NCBI RefSeq assembly: GCF_010015585.1
Contig: NW_022985071.1
Span: forward strand, 124,001 to 188,000
Origin: Eremomyces bilateralis CBS 781.70
Lineage: Eukaryota > Ascomycota > Dothideomycetes > Eremomycetales > Eremomycetaceae
Direction: 5' to 3'
DNA: 64,000 bases
Below the pieces are notes generated by a model, which did not search any database, was not told the origin of the DNA, and was given only the letters and a program-made list of their open reading frames with translations. The position numbers were made by a program, and so were the translations under genes. This document shows positions 21,065 through 32,223 of this stretch, in pieces (the first letter of the stretch is position 1; each line of letters opens with the position of its first letter).

Positions 21065-23139
21065 GGCTCTATGAGATGCTGCTCAATATCGGGACAGTGT
21101 TTGGCTAGAGGAAAAGCCACAAGTTGAAGATACCTCTTTGTCAATGGACGGTATGCTGCTTTTGAAAGCCGCGAGAGCTCTGATATGAATGTCACACAGA
21201 GGTCAATCTGGTTCAGCAGCCGCACCTTGATCCAACAAATGCCGCACCCCATCACCATGGTCATTCGTCATCATTGGGAGCACCATGTCCGTTGCCCACG
21301 GAGTGGCGAGGCATCCAGATCCAGCCATTGATGGCTCCGCTGATCCCCACGGTTTACGTCAACATCCAATCAGTTGCTCCGGCGGCTGGATCGATCCAAA
21401 AATCATTGAATGGGCACATAACGGTCGATCAGGAACACGGGGTTCCGCTTGGAAGAGCATGCTTTTCCCTGGCCTGTTTTCTGTGCATGCGCACTTCTGC
21501 AGCTTAATAATGGTATCTTTGCCTTTATTGCGGTCTCCGGAAGTATCACATAATCGACCCCACGCCCTCCAAAGCGCTCCACAAAGTGTCGCGCCCTATC
21601 AGTCACCCTCTGCTCAGTCATTGTCCAGGCGCATCCAGGCCACCAGGCAAGGGATTTCTATGCATGACGGCGTCATAGTGTCGCGGAAGATTGGATGACA
21701 TGAACCGATGAAAGACCCCACGGAGCGGCTGCAGGCTGAGTGGTGCGGTGCAGCTTGAGAGGACCCCGCAATTTTTATGGGCCTGATTAGGCAACTGAAG
21801 CACCAAGCGGAATGTAACTGAAGCTTTCCCCACCCAGATGTGGGGCGGTACCACACCAGAACCCTCCGAACTAACTGGCGACCTGGTGAGAAACACTATC
21901 AGCACCTTCGGTTATATCAAAATACTGTATTCCGTACTGTTAATCAATCATGAAGAGGGATTCCGGGTTCACTCGACGATAACGTTCTAGCCAGCCCCGG
22001 CCCTATCACGGCATGTTCTGTTAAAGCCGGCATGTCAACCCCAGAGGAAGGGCCCACAAATGCCGAAATCGATGCGCAGCCGCTTTGGAACGGTTTTTCC
22101 TGAGGGGCTATCCAGGATTGCTGGTCGGGAGCTCGGGATGGTTCTGATAATTATGTCCCTGTCAAATGTGTTCCTGTTATATCATGCGATGACAGGAATG
22201 AAATTGGGGCAAGCAACTAGAATGCAAGGAGGAGTGGCAGTCCATCATGCGAACAAAAACGAGCGGACATTCGACGGATGTTCTGCATTCACGATGCGGT
22301 TGGCCGAGCACGTGAGGTCGCGTCAAGCAAGGGGGCGTCTTAGCGAGACGTCTCAGGCAGGGCTCTGGGCTGGACTAGGACAGCAATACCACAACGCACA
22401 TGTAAAGACTCCCATCGAGCATCGCCATGCTATTCCTCTGCCACAGGCAATATCTGGTCTACTCCGTGTTCTAAATGCCTCAAGGTATTGAGAATCGTGG
22501 ATCCTGCCACCAGGAAACCTTCGGAACAGTATCGAAATGCTCTTTCTGTCCGGGGTCTCCTCAAAATCGGTGCCCCTGAAGTAGACTGACGATAAGCACC
22601 ACTAAAGAGCCCAGACATGTATCATTCATGAATCACCATGGAGCTACTTGTTATAACAAACATTTTTACTGTTCAACAGTGGGGCAATGGTTTCCAAAGT
22701 ATATCAAGCCCAACCATTCCTTCTGGCGACTCAGGATAGCTCCTCAGTCGGACCCCATCCTTTGGTCAGCTACAATGGTCAACACGAACATGACCAGACT
22801 CTCTCTCACCTTAATTATCCATAAGGGATATAGTTATGATGCTCTACGGGTATGTCAGCCGTCTCTTGATGGGTGACCACTGCAAGACATGCCGCTGGCT
22901 TGTCCCTTGATTTTATACATCTTTTATCTTCCAGTGAGTTCTGTTTCCTATTACAAACATCACATTTTCATTCAGAGCAGTTTCGATACAAAACCATCGT
23001 CTGCCCCATTACTATCATCCCCTCCACCATCATCCGAACAATCTCAAGACTTGATATCAAGACCCTCACCCCGACCACCTATAGTCTGAAGAATTCGACA
23101 ACCATTCGTTGCCGAATCCACAAAAACAATCATTGACAA
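21065..23139. other. Intergenic, no gene seen
   Basis: Two kilobases between the divergent starts of Egt1 and the gene at 23223. Open frames of 60-143 codons occur on both strands (for example 22060-22491 plus, 21285-21698 plus) but none has domain motifs or convincing introns. It must contain both promoters. Confidence 0.5.
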
Positions 23140-23206
23140 GTAAGTACTCCAACCATCCTTCGCTATCCCGGCAAAATCTAGCTACTGACGATGAGCATCA
23201 CCACAG
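23140..23206 (+). other. 5' UTR intron of the gene at 23223
   Basis: GTAAGTACT at 23140, branch CTACTGAC and CACAG ending at 23206 form a good 67-bp fungal intron. It removes the region between an upstream ATG frame and ATG 23223. It therefore supports 23223, with the context GACCATGACT, as the start codon rather than the longer frame beginning at 23109. Confidence 0.55.
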
Positions 23207-23222
23207 GTTGTCAGTGAAGACC

Positions 23223-24722
23223 ATGACTGAGGACCAGTGTACCGCGGTCAGCAAGGACGGCGGAGAGCCCGGTACTCCATCGTTCGACAACCTCTCTGGC
23301 TCCGCGGCACAGACAGTCTCAGAATTCCTCGAGTCCCAGGAGCCGCAGCCTGTGGAACGGGTGCTAGTGGATAGGCTAGCATGCCAGCTCCCCATCCCCA
23401 AGTTCGAGAACCCGGGGCTATCCCACCTGGCCCGGGTCGCCCAGGGGCAGGCGGGGGAGATTCTCAAGGAGGAGTATCTCCACAAGTTCAAGTACATCAA
23501 GAACTCCGAGATGGCGATGGCGGAGCTCGGGAAGCTTAGGTGGAAGCCCAAGCAGGGGCAGAATGTACCTCTAGACGAGTCCGCGATCTTGCCCTACGTG
23601 GACATCATCCTCCGGGCGCTCCGGGTCCACTTCTCGTCCAGGGACCCCCGATACATCGAGCATCTGGTCGAAACCACGGCATGGCTCGTTGTGATCTATG
23701 CCAGAAGCCTCCATCTGGAGGGATCTCGAGTTCCGCCGCTCAGCGACAAGTCGATCAACACCTTCGAAGACAAGCACCTGGACTTCGATACCAGAGTCCT
23801 AAAAGTCGAAGATCTCCTTGTTCGCTATCGAGGCTGTGCAGAGTGGGTGATGACGTGGGTCTCCATCCCAACCATTGTCAACGGGCCGTACGCATGGGAG
23901 AACTACATGCTCGAAAAGAAGACGACCACGGTGGAGAAGGATGGAACGTCCGAAGATCTGAAGGATGCCGTGCGACGACTCCAGATCGAAAACCAAGAGC
24001 TCCGAGCTTCACTTGCAGTGGTTTCACAGAACCGCGACCCAACCACCGAATTCCAAGAGTTGAAGGCTTTCATCAAGCGCGTCGACGAACGTACACGAGA
24101 TACAATCAGCCAAGCCAACATGGCCTCTGCGACCATGAAGGCATTGTTCACAAAGGAGGGTAAAGATATTGCGACAGCGTTGAACATCGCTAAGCAGGAG
24201 ACACGCCCCCATATCAATGAAGAGCCACAAGCCAAAGGCAAAGGGAAAGATAAAGTGGGGGTAGTCCCAAGCGTCATCGTCGCCGAAACAGGTTTTTCAA
24301 GCATCCTGGCAGATCCTGGGTCCACTGTCATTGAAGCTGAGAGCGTTGCTACCGAAATGGCTCCCAGCGAAGTTGTTCCAGCCGAAGTCCTTCAAACCGA
24401 GATCCCTCAGATCATCCTCTCTCGACCCAATCTTCTTGTCCCTGAAATCGACCCCACCCAGCTCAGGACAGCCGATTTCGAGCCTTCTGATGACGATTCC
24501 GTCGATAGTTCCCCTGAAATTGCGAGCCAAGATGGCTCTGATGCTGGTTCTCAAGCTCCTAACGACGCCGCTACTAAAATTGCCACCGATGCTGGTGCTC
24601 GGACGGTCACTGAAGACGCATTCGACAATCATGGCCAGGCGTTCACTCAAGCTGCCTCCGGTTCTGATACTCGATCAACTGCTGAAGCTGCCACCGAGGC
24701 TGCCATCGAAACTCACGCCTAA
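23223..24722 (+). CDS. Hypothetical protein with coiled coil and repetitive acidic tail
   Basis: A single coding exon, 499 aa from the chosen start. I do not recognise it. The N-terminal 260 residues look globular (LPYVDIILRALRVHF, LVETTAWLVVIYARSLHLEG, AEWVMTWVSIPTIV). A predicted coiled coil follows (SEDLKDAVRRLQIENQELRA to about residue 330). A Lys/Gly-rich linker (AKGKGKDKVG) leads to a low-complexity tail rich in Ala, Thr, Glu, Asp and Ser with loosely repeated AATEAAxE- and SDAGSQ-type units. No signal peptide or membrane segment is seen. Codon use is like that of a normal expressed gene. It is flanked by large gene-free regions and resembles a lineage-restricted fungal gene. Confidence 0.7.
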   Translation: MTEDQCTAVSKDGGEPGTPSFDNLSGSAAQTVSEFLESQEPQPVERVLVDRLACQLPIPKFENPGLSHLARVAQGQAGEILKEEYLHKFKYIKNSEMAMAELGKLRWKPKQGQNVPLDESAILPYVDIILRALRVHFSSRDPRYIEHLVETTAWLVVIYARSLHLEGSRVPPLSDKSINTFEDKHLDFDTRVLKVEDLLVRYRGCAEWVMTWVSIPTIVNGPYAWENYMLEKKTTTVEKDGTSEDLKDAVRRLQIENQELRASLAVVSQNRDPTTEFQELKAFIKRVDERTRDTISQANMASATMKALFTKEGKDIATALNIAKQETRPHINEEPQAKGKGKDKVGVVPSVIVAETGFSSILADPGSTVIEAESVATEMAPSEVVPAEVLQTEIPQIILSRPNLLVPEIDPTQLRTADFEPSDDDSVDSSPEIASQDGSDAGSQAPNDAATKIATDAGARTVTEDAFDNHGQAFTQAASGSDTRSTAEAATEAAIETHA

Positions 24723-25962
24723 CACGCCGCCCACTGTGCTATCCATGACCGCCCCGAGTACATTTCAAACCAGCAGGCAACTTTGGTCCCTCGCTCCGTT
24801 TCTGTCTCCTCTACCGATACCGGACTCACGCTCAGCAACGGCCTTTCGGATGAAGTTCCTCAGGATGAATAGTCCCACCCCCGATTCAACGACATGTTAC
24901 GAGATACCTATTCCACCGCAACATCAACTAAATACATACGAAATCAAGACGTAATATAGAATTATGATATCGGGAGATGAGCTATGAATTGGTGCAAGAA
25001 ATTTGGCCGCAATAGGCATGAGCACAAGAATGGTTCTCATGCGTTGGAGAATGGGTGCTTGATCAAGCGGCGCTAGATAATGGCGTTCACGGATGTTTGA
25101 CCGATGTTGATGGAAGAGCTTTAGCTGCTTCGTGTATAAGTACGATGCGAGTACCTGGTGATTGTAAGATAGTTTGAGGTTGGAAGCAATCCGAAGGTGG
25201 AAAAATATTACGTCTCGGGCCACTATTTGAGACAAGAGCCCCTAACATGGAGGGTCTTGAACGTTGGCGATTTCAAACTGGACGGCTTGCCGGAAAAGGG
25301 CTTCACCAGACAGATGCACGTTCAATGCGATAAGAGGAAGAACGCCCTCACCCACACGAAATACGTGGATAATGGTTCACTTCACGTGGAATGAGAAAGC
25401 CGATCTCCCGATTTTTCCCTTTTGAATGTGATGATATGATGACTTGTCGGTTCTATTCTTCCCAAATTCTTCCTGGAACCATTTCTGTTGATGGTTCTTG
25501 ATATCAACATATGTAAAAGTTTGGTGTTGATAGGGGCTTGCGCACCCGGTGGCTTTCGTCCGCTCAAACATTTGGCCTCACCTACTATGTTACACCAGCA
25601 GGCTGGGAGCACCTTGCCTGCACCAGCACGCATATTCAGGCACCAAGGCTTCAATATTTTGTGAACTGAGTTTAAGATGACCAACCTCCTCGTGTTTGTC
25701 GGATTTGATACTCCGTACTGTACACATACTAATTATCCTAACTATTCCATTTGCCGTTCATATCCGGGATCATTCATTGAAATACTTTTTGCTTTTGTTT
25801 CGGGGCCCATAGTGTTCCTTTCTCTATGATCGCACACCATACCTTGTGGCTACGGTAGTAATCATTTGCTGCATCACGCGACAGGCTCAAGGGGTCGATA
25901 TGACGGACGAAAACTTGGACACAGTCGAATGACTCTATTGAGGGCCCCTTAGACTCGCGATC
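24723..25962. other. Intergenic, no gene seen
   Basis: Contains the 3' region of the preceding gene and the promoter of Iml1. Frames of up to about 100 codons overlap on both strands without features. Confidence 0.55.
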
Positions 25963-28900
25963 ATGGCGACGCCTCAGACTTCGCGTATCCAGAAGATATG
26001 TACGCTATGGACTCACCAAGAGGGCTTTTCGAAGGAGGATGTCGTGTTCAATGCAGACCGATTTCAAGAGCTTGGACTTCTCCCCGAATCAATGGCGCAG
26101 ATAATTCCTATCAAGCAAGGCGGTGCTGTTATGGGTTTCCAAAATGAAACCTTTGGTTCATTAAAAGACGATGCGGGTAGGACCTCTGGGCAAACGAACA
26201 ACTTGCAGAAGAAGCACGATAGCTCCGAATCCCGTCCTATCACCCTCGATGAAAATGGGGTGCAGATACCTGGTGGAAAGGCTGTAGATGCTGAGAAAGC
26301 CTTTATTTTCATAACGAAAGATGCAACACCGGACTTGAAGACCAAACACCCGGGCCTCCACATCTCAGTTGCCGAAGGCGTCGCAGCATCATTTGGCTTG
26401 AAAAACCGAATGCAAGTCGTGGTGTCAGCTGCCTGCTCTGAGATTCACGCTGCGTCGCATGTCGAGTTGACTTTCCGAGACCAGTATCTGTCTCGAGCAG
26501 ATATGTGGCAAATGGCCATCTCCGAGCTGAGCGGACACGCTATCTATCGGGACCAACGGATCTTATTCTTAGGCGCCATCAAAGCGACGGTGAAGAACGT
26601 GTATATAGATGGCCAGAAGCGCAAGTCGGCATACTTTTCCCCAAGGACGAAAGCGATTTTCCGAAGCGAGTCGGCTCGGTACATCTTGTTCATCCAGATG
26701 TCCCGGGAGATGTGGGATTTTGACTCCGAGGGATCTGGAGAGATCATGTTCAATAAGGTCATCAACGGCTTCTTGCCCGAGCTATTCAAGCATTGGATGT
26801 CGATGAACTCACACCATCTCGTCAGCATCATCCTGTTTACCAGGCTGGAATACGACGATGGTGTGGAGACTACGGATGAGCAACCACAACGGGTGAAGGA
26901 CTTCTACCGTGTCGTCGTCAGCGATATGGCAAGTGCAGACTGGGTGAACATTCTTTACCAACTCAAGAGGGAATTCAAAACGTTCTTGAGGGACGTATCT
27001 ATAACACCACAGGATCCAAGAGGCAATTCACCCGAAGGCCAGAGTATCCTAGCCGACGGCATTACAGCTCCTAGCTATACCGTTGCAGGTACACCGACCA
27101 TGGCTGTGCGAGGCAATGTTTTAGAGGCGATCAATCTTGCTTCATCCCAGTTTTCGAAGGACTACATAGATCGAGACCTCATCCGAACAGGGATCTCAGT
27201 TGTGGTCATATCTGCAGGAACTGGCGTTTTCGAAGTGGACTATCCCTTGCTGAAGCTCACAACCGATACCTTGATTGGTAGTGGGATTGGGATTGATCTG
27301 GTCTGCCTTTCCCCGATGCCGTTGCATTCGGTACCCTTATTCAAGTACCGGAATCCCCGGGTTCGGGAGGACGTGAAGAGAAACTCGCAATCTCCCTTCC
27401 CGAAACCGACGCCTCCCAACGAACCTATTTTACAAGGTCTGACTCCTGTTGACAAATCTGTACTTTCCCAAAGCTACAGTTCTGAACAACAGATGGTCAA
27501 TGATGCGGCAGTTGTCAGGAAGTTGCAAACTTTGAACGAACCAGTTCCTGGTGAATGGAGCTATGCCATGCCTCACTGGGTCGACATCTCATTTTGGACA
27601 AGGCCGTCCGATGAAGAAGCACTATCGTTGGGCCTAAGCGATCTAACTTCGTCAAAATCCCGTTCCCGAACGTCGAAGGAACGAACTTTCCAGGTGAGAT
27701 GCCGCATGTACGAGCTACAAATGATGGGAGTCATGGAGAATGAGATGAGTAACATCTCTATTCCGTTGCTGCGCGAGCATCCCTTGCATCCCTCGCATCG
27801 CATCATTGACCCTTCGAAAAGACGCCATTCGGAACACGGACTTGTTGATCGCACCGCCACAATGGCCTTCATGGACAAGCACGATGAGGCCGTGTTTCAT
27901 CCGATACCTTTAAAGCATCGAGAAAGGTCTCCCAAAGCGCAATCACAAAAGGCTGGGAGTGGTATGCCAGAGTCCAACTCGACCTACGGAACAGAAGACA
28001 AATCAGATCCAAAGAATCAGCATGCTATCGAGCCTACAAGGGCCCCTGCTGACTACCTCGAGTGGAACTTGAAGAAGAGACCTTCAGGTGCCACAACCTT
28101 CCCCCGCCGTAAACAGAGCGCCACAAGCCTGTTCTCCAATGCAGATTCCACTTCAAGTCGACCTCCAGCGACTAGAAAGATAAGCTTCTTCGGTCCCAAT
28201 GCGGAGGTCCAAAAAGCGTCAGCCGTCACCGAAGTATCCACCCCTGACTGGGAAATACACAAAAAGAATGCTGGACGGGGGATGCCATCCAACAATACGC
28301 GTCCTTCCAATACCATGTCATTCACACGGCAAATTCTAGCTACGCTCACTCGCTCAAATTCAAGCTTGTCTTCACAGCCACAGCCCCCAGGCGGAGGAAC
28401 ACCAGGCTCGCACTCCAAGAGTTCTTCCGGCGACCCGTCCCGCCCATCGAAACCAATTGACATCAGCAGCTTGCCGATACCAGATCAGAGCAAAGGGTCA
28501 ACACCTGTAGAGGACACTGGATCAGCAGAGACGATAAAAGCTACACAAAGTTCGATTAAACTTGGCTCCACTCCGGATAATTCGAAGCCACAAGAGACGG
28601 GTGCCATCTTGTCCGTAGCATCGCGCAACCGCCGATTCGATCCAAGACACGAGGGTCCCCCAGGTAGCATCGTCAACCCAATACCGAAGGTCCTTTCCCC
28701 TGCGAGCGCGCTCTCGCCGTGGTTAGTGCTCGTCAACCCGTGCAACCCGAAGAACAATGACATTACGTTAGCCGGGCACTTTCGCCGGTGGCAGCACGTC
28801 TTTCCAAAACCGTTGCCTGCCTCCCAAATCAAATGGAAATCGCTTTGCTCTCCAGCAGCTGTTCCGCTGACGAATGACTTCTTCCCTTCCGCTGAGCAGT

Positions 28901-31311
28901 TAAAGGTGGAATACCACGAGTCCCTCTACAGGATCGCACCGAATGTTGACTTCGAGCCAGAACCTGGGAAAACGAGAGAGTCACTAGTAAGAGAATTGAT
29001 TGGTTGCCGGTTGTCCCATGGATTCCAACTTATTATCGGCCCTGCGGTGGCAGAATTCCTCGGCACTCGAGAGCGGGATCTGGTGAATATTTTCAGCAAG
29101 GAGTACATGTCCAGAGATGGAGCGACCGTCTTCATGGCTGTAGGTAGTGCAATCCATCAACTTGTCTGTGTCGCGGGAGGGGAGGTTGAAGTACGGAGAT
29201 TCAATAGAAAACCCGCGGCAGAAGTGGATGGTGGTCAGAAACAGTTCATCTATGAATCCTATATTCGAACAGCGTTCGCCGAGGAGTATGAACCGCGCAC
29301 GGCCATCTTTTCGCACCCGAGGGCGGAGTACAATTGGAACTACATTGACAGCTTCTTGGCCGGATACCACGACGAATTCACGGATGTGTTACGGTTTTGG
29401 CGCGCACGTTATGTCCTCATACCGGTTGAGCTACCCAAGAATCGTCTAATCCCAGAGTTATCTGAGGAGGAAATTCGGATTGAGGGCATCCAGAAATTGA
29501 CCCGGCTTTGGGAAAAGCAGCGGTTCATCCCCCCAGAGGAGCGCCACTACCAAGCGCGGGCAAAGAAGAGCTATATTGAGGCCAATCCACTTCAGATTGA
29601 GTATCAGACGCGTGATCCATCGGCTGTCGTCGCATCTGGCCTTGAGAGCACTATTCTGGCTGAGGGCGAGGGGGCATTTCAAACCCAGCTGTTTTCGGAC
29701 GACGAGCTATACTCAACCAGAAATATCGACATTCAGAAACTCGCGATGGACCTTCAAGGTGATGGAGGCATCAGGATGATGGACAGAAGATGGCATTTGC
29801 GACTGCATTACAACTGCTTTATCGGATTTGACTTGACGACATGGATCCTACACAATTTCTCCGATATCAAAGTTCGACAAGATGCGGAAAACCTTGGCAA
29901 CGAACTCATGGACCAGGGGTTGTTCCAACACGTACAGCGGAAACATCGATTCCGAGACGGAAACTTCTTCTATCAGATTGCAGACAAGTACAGACTGCCT
30001 CGTGATAGGAGTTGGTTCAGTTCCCGGCGTGCTGGACCTTCAATCCCTTCCACACCGATGACCGACACCCCGAAACCCCGGCCTCAGTCCGTAGACCGTA
30101 GTCGGTCGCGAACCCTGTCGAACTCATCATCAGATTCAGGAGCTAAGACGCCTACCAAATCAACCCGACGAGTGAAGTTGAGCAAAGTCATGCGATATGA
30201 TGTCGACCGACACAAGCGATCCAACCGACCGGAGATTATCAACTTGCACTACGACCGTCTCCACAATCCGGAGAACTGCTATCATATCCGGATCGATTGG
30301 ATGAATGTGACAGCGAAGCTCATCGACGAATCGCTACATTACTGGGCAACAACCGCTGAGCGCCACGGCCTGAAGCTTGTTGAAGTGCCGATTGCCGAAG
30401 CCTGTCGACTCATAGATGTCCACCCCTTCCGCGCTCCATTTCTTATCAAGCTCGCAGTACAACCTAGTCCTTCCAAATCTAAACCACACCAATACTTCGA
30501 CGCTAGTTCTTTCTCTCCTCTTGTACCGACAGATCTCTTCTATTTGCACAAGGCGCTACTCAAACATTTCAATTTCGTGCTGGACATGGAATCAGCTTCT
30601 TCGTTTCCTCCCGACCTCCGAGTAGAGTTCTCCTGGGGCAACCCCGACTACCAATACCCACAATATCTGCATCGGTCCGGCGTCATATTCGCACAGATTA
30701 ACGACGACGGAGAGTTTCTCCTGGTCGCCAACCGGCTGGTTCACAACCGCGGCACAACCACCGAGCGGAGCAAATTCGACAAACCCGATCCACCTCACTC
30801 ATCCGTTCCTCAACCACGAATGACTAGCAGCACTGGCGGGCTTCGCAATACATCGCCTACCGCATCGCCTGTTGTACGCCCTGCATCAGTCGCCGAAGGG
30901 AGCATCACAACGCCCAGCCGCGCTTCCATCGCACCTTTTAGCTTCGTCGCGGCATCGCCGCTGGCCCCTTCCACCAATCTCGCATATGGCCCTGCAAGAA
31001 CTGGAACACCCACCGCGGAAACTATCGCGCGGGAGCTAGGCACATTTTGTGCCGATGCCGTCGCCCTTCGGAAGTTCTTCGACGAGGAGGCGGCGCGTTT
31101 GTCGGAGTCGCGGAATTTGGGGATTGGCAGTCCGAGACCGACTCCAAATCTCGGTCCAACGGGCCTTGTACCTGGATCCACGGATCTCAATATTCCGACT
31201 CTTGGGCTGCCGGAGAGCATCACGAGAGGTGGGATGGGTACGCCGGAGCCGGCTGCGGGGAGTGGGCGCAGTAGCCGAGTGAGTGGTAGGGAAAGCGCGG
31301 GAAGTGGGTAA
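25963..31311 (+). CDS. iml1: Vacuolar membrane-associated protein Iml1 (DEPDC5 homologue, SEACIT/GATOR1)
   Basis: A single exon of 1,782 codons beginning at ATG 25963. The N-terminal IML1 region (about 105-430) contains FIFITKDATPDLKTKHPGLH and LTFRDQYLSRADMWQM. A DEP domain lies at about 1265-1340 (RWHLRLHYNCFIGFDLTTWI ... FRDGNFFYQI). Between them is a Ser/Pro-rich disordered section (about 620-890). The conserved C-terminal block around HYDRLHNPENCYHIRIDWM is followed by a Pro/Ser/Thr-rich tail. Iml1/DEPDC5 is the catalytic GAP subunit of SEACIT/GATOR1, which acts on the Gtr1/Rag GTPase at the vacuole and restrains TORC1 when amino acids are scarce. Its length is in the range usual for filamentous ascomycetes. 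The gene looks intact. Confidence 0.95.
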   Translation: MATPQTSRIQKICTLWTHQEGFSKEDVVFNADRFQELGLLPESMAQIIPIKQGGAVMGFQNETFGSLKDDAGRTSGQTNNLQKKHDSSESRPITLDENGVQIPGGKAVDAEKAFIFITKDATPDLKTKHPGLHISVAEGVAASFGLKNRMQVVVSAACSEIHAASHVELTFRDQYLSRADMWQMAISELSGHAIYRDQRILFLGAIKATVKNVYIDGQKRKSAYFSPRTKAIFRSESARYILFIQMSREMWDFDSEGSGEIMFNKVINGFLPELFKHWMSMNSHHLVSIILFTRLEYDDGVETTDEQPQRVKDFYRVVVSDMASADWVNILYQLKREFKTFLRDVSITPQDPRGNSPEGQSILADGITAPSYTVAGTPTMAVRGNVLEAINLASSQFSKDYIDRDLIRTGISVVVISAGTGVFEVDYPLLKLTTDTLIGSGIGIDLVCLSPMPLHSVPLFKYRNPRVREDVKRNSQSPFPKPTPPNEPILQGLTPVDKSVLSQSYSSEQQMVNDAAVVRKLQTLNEPVPGEWSYAMPHWVDISFWTRPSDEEALSLGLSDLTSSKSRSRTSKERTFQVRCRMYELQMMGVMENEMSNISIPLLREHPLHPSHRIIDPSKRRHSEHGLVDRTATMAFMDKHDEAVFHPIPLKHRERSPKAQSQKAGSGMPESNSTYGTEDKSDPKNQHAIEPTRAPADYLEWNLKKRPSGATTFPRRKQSATSLFSNADSTSSRPPATRKISFFGPNAEVQKASAVTEVSTPDWEIHKKNAGRGMPSNNTRPSNTMSFTRQILATLTRSNSSLSSQPQPPGGGTPGSHSKSSSGDPSRPSKPIDISSLPIPDQSKGSTPVEDTGSAETIKATQSSIKLGSTPDNSKPQETGAILSVASRNRRFDPRHEGPPGSIVNPIPKVLSPASALSPWLVLVNPCNPKNNDITLAGHFRRWQHVFPKPLPASQIKWKSLCSPAAVPLTNDFFPSAEQLKVEYHESLYRIAPNVDFEPEPGKTRESLVRELIGCRLSHGFQLIIGPAVAEFLGTRERDLVNIFSKEYMSRDGATVFMAVGSAIHQLVCVAGGEVEVRRFNRKPAAEVDGGQKQFIYESYIRTAFAEEYEPRTAIFSHPRAEYNWNYIDSFLAGYHDEFTDVLRFWRARYVLIPVELPKNRLIPELSEEEIRIEGIQKLTRLWEKQRFIPPEERHYQARAKKSYIEANPLQIEYQTRDPSAVVASGLESTILAEGEGAFQTQLFSDDELYSTRNIDIQKLAMDLQGDGGIRMMDRRWHLRLHYNCFIGFDLTTWILHNFSDIKVRQDAENLGNELMDQGLFQHVQRKHRFRDGNFFYQIADKYRLPRDRSWFSSRRAGPSIPSTPMTDTPKPRPQSVDRSRSRTLSNSSSDSGAKTPTKSTRRVKLSKVMRYDVDRHKRSNRPEIINLHYDRLHNPENCYHIRIDWMNVTAKLIDESLHYWATTAERHGLKLVEVPIAEACRLIDVHPFRAPFLIKLAVQPSPSKSKPHQYFDASSFSPLVPTDLFYLHKALLKHFNFVLDMESASSFPPDLRVEFSWGNPDYQYPQYLHRSGVIFAQINDDGEFLLVANRLVHNRGTTTERSKFDKPDPPHSSVPQPRMTSSTGGLRNTSPTASPVVRPASVAEGSITTPSRASIAPFSFVAASPLAPSTNLAYGPARTGTPTAETIARELGTFCADAVALRKFFDEEAARLSESRNLGIGSPRPTPNLGPTGLVPGSTDLNIPTLGLPESITRGGMGTPEPAAGSGRSSRVSGRESAGSG

Positions 31312-31455
31312 ATCGCTACAGAGGGGGGGATTAAATGTACATATACGAGAAGGTGGGGCTGCAAGATTCGCGTATAGAACTGTTATCATTCTTTGCTGTG
31401 GTCCTGATTCTCAATGTGGCTGTTCGATGAAGTATGTTATGCGTTGAAACCCTTG

Positions 31456-31622
31456 GTTGGCTAAGTCTTAGAGCCTAAGCCTGATTAGGCCAATGGTTGA
31501 ACCAGAGTCCAACCCTCTTCAATGTAAACAAGAAGGCTTCCCCTTCTTGTTCTCTTCTTTAGCTTAATCTAGAATACCTTTGGCTACGTGTATGTTGTGT
31601 GCATCCAGCTACCGTGCCGTAA
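31456..31622 (+). repeat. Possible solo LTR remnant near tRNA gene
   Basis: TTGGTTGGCTAAGTCTTAGA...GTGCATCCAGCTACCGTGCC followed by TAACA resembles the 3' part of fungal copia-type LTRs, and the end is similar in style to the LTR-like repeats at 8.0 and 13.4 kb (GCATCCAG.ACCGTG). It lies 200 bp upstream of a tRNA gene, a usual retroelement target. No internal sequence remains. Weak call. Confidence 0.3.
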
Positions 31623-31822
31623 CAAGTGGGGATGTTTTTTTCGGGGAGATATACTAGCGCCCGTCATTTAATAGTAAATAAAGCTTTTAGTTACAGTGTT
31701 CTTATAATAAAATGCTTTATCAAAGGGTTTTTGCATTAAATATGGTAAAATATCTATATTCCATTACAAGGCTCCAAAATAAAAATATCAATTAAACCAT
31801 GAAAATAATTAGAGTTTCCATT

Positions 31823-31923
31823 GCGAGGATGGTGTAGTGGTTATCATTTCTGTTTTACAGCCTCTGGATAATTTCCAGTTGAAGTCTCACAGACGGCCGC
31901 AGGTTCGAACCCTGCTCTTCGCA
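31823..31923 (+). tRNA. tRNA-Val (anticodon UAC) with 28-nt intron
   Basis: A complete cloverleaf can be folded. The acceptor is GCGAGGA/TCTTCGC with discriminator A. The D arm is GTG TAGTGGTTAT CAT; it and the T arm GCAGG-TTCGAAC-CCTGC supply the A and B box promoters. The anticodon stem TCTGT pairs with ACAGA around the loop TTTACA|C. The anticodon TAC is at 31856-31858. The intron occupies 31860-31887, at the canonical site one base 3' of the anticodon. The mature tRNA would be 73 nt before CCA addition. The neighbourhood is AT-rich. Confidence 0.9.
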
Positions 31924-31929
31924 TTGTTC

Positions 31930-31947
31930 TTTTTATTTTTTTGCCGT
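31930..31947 (+). terminator. RNA polymerase III T-run terminator
   Basis: Two runs of T (TTTTTATTTTTTT) begin a few bases after the tRNA 3' end, as expected for Pol III termination. Confidence 0.8.
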
Positions 31948-32223
31948 CAGTCACGATGAATAGACTTGATTGCGATGGCCCGTATAGCTACGGGAGTACA
32001 TTTTTTCACAATTTACCAGACGCACTGTGGGGATGGATGAAAGAAAATTTAGCTCTGAAGAAATACGAGAACAGGGTGAACATTGGCGGTCATATTTTCT
32101 GCCCGGCTTCCAGACTTCATTTGATTTCATGAATTTCTTGAGACGATTTGCCTAGTTTATCAAGGCGAACCACGTCAAACTCCACCCTGAGTTTAGCTTC
32201 AACACAAGGATCTCCTCTCGGAG

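Noticed and set aside
31941-32132. 63-codon frame after the tRNA
   Set aside because: Short, no features, and it starts inside the Pol III terminator region.
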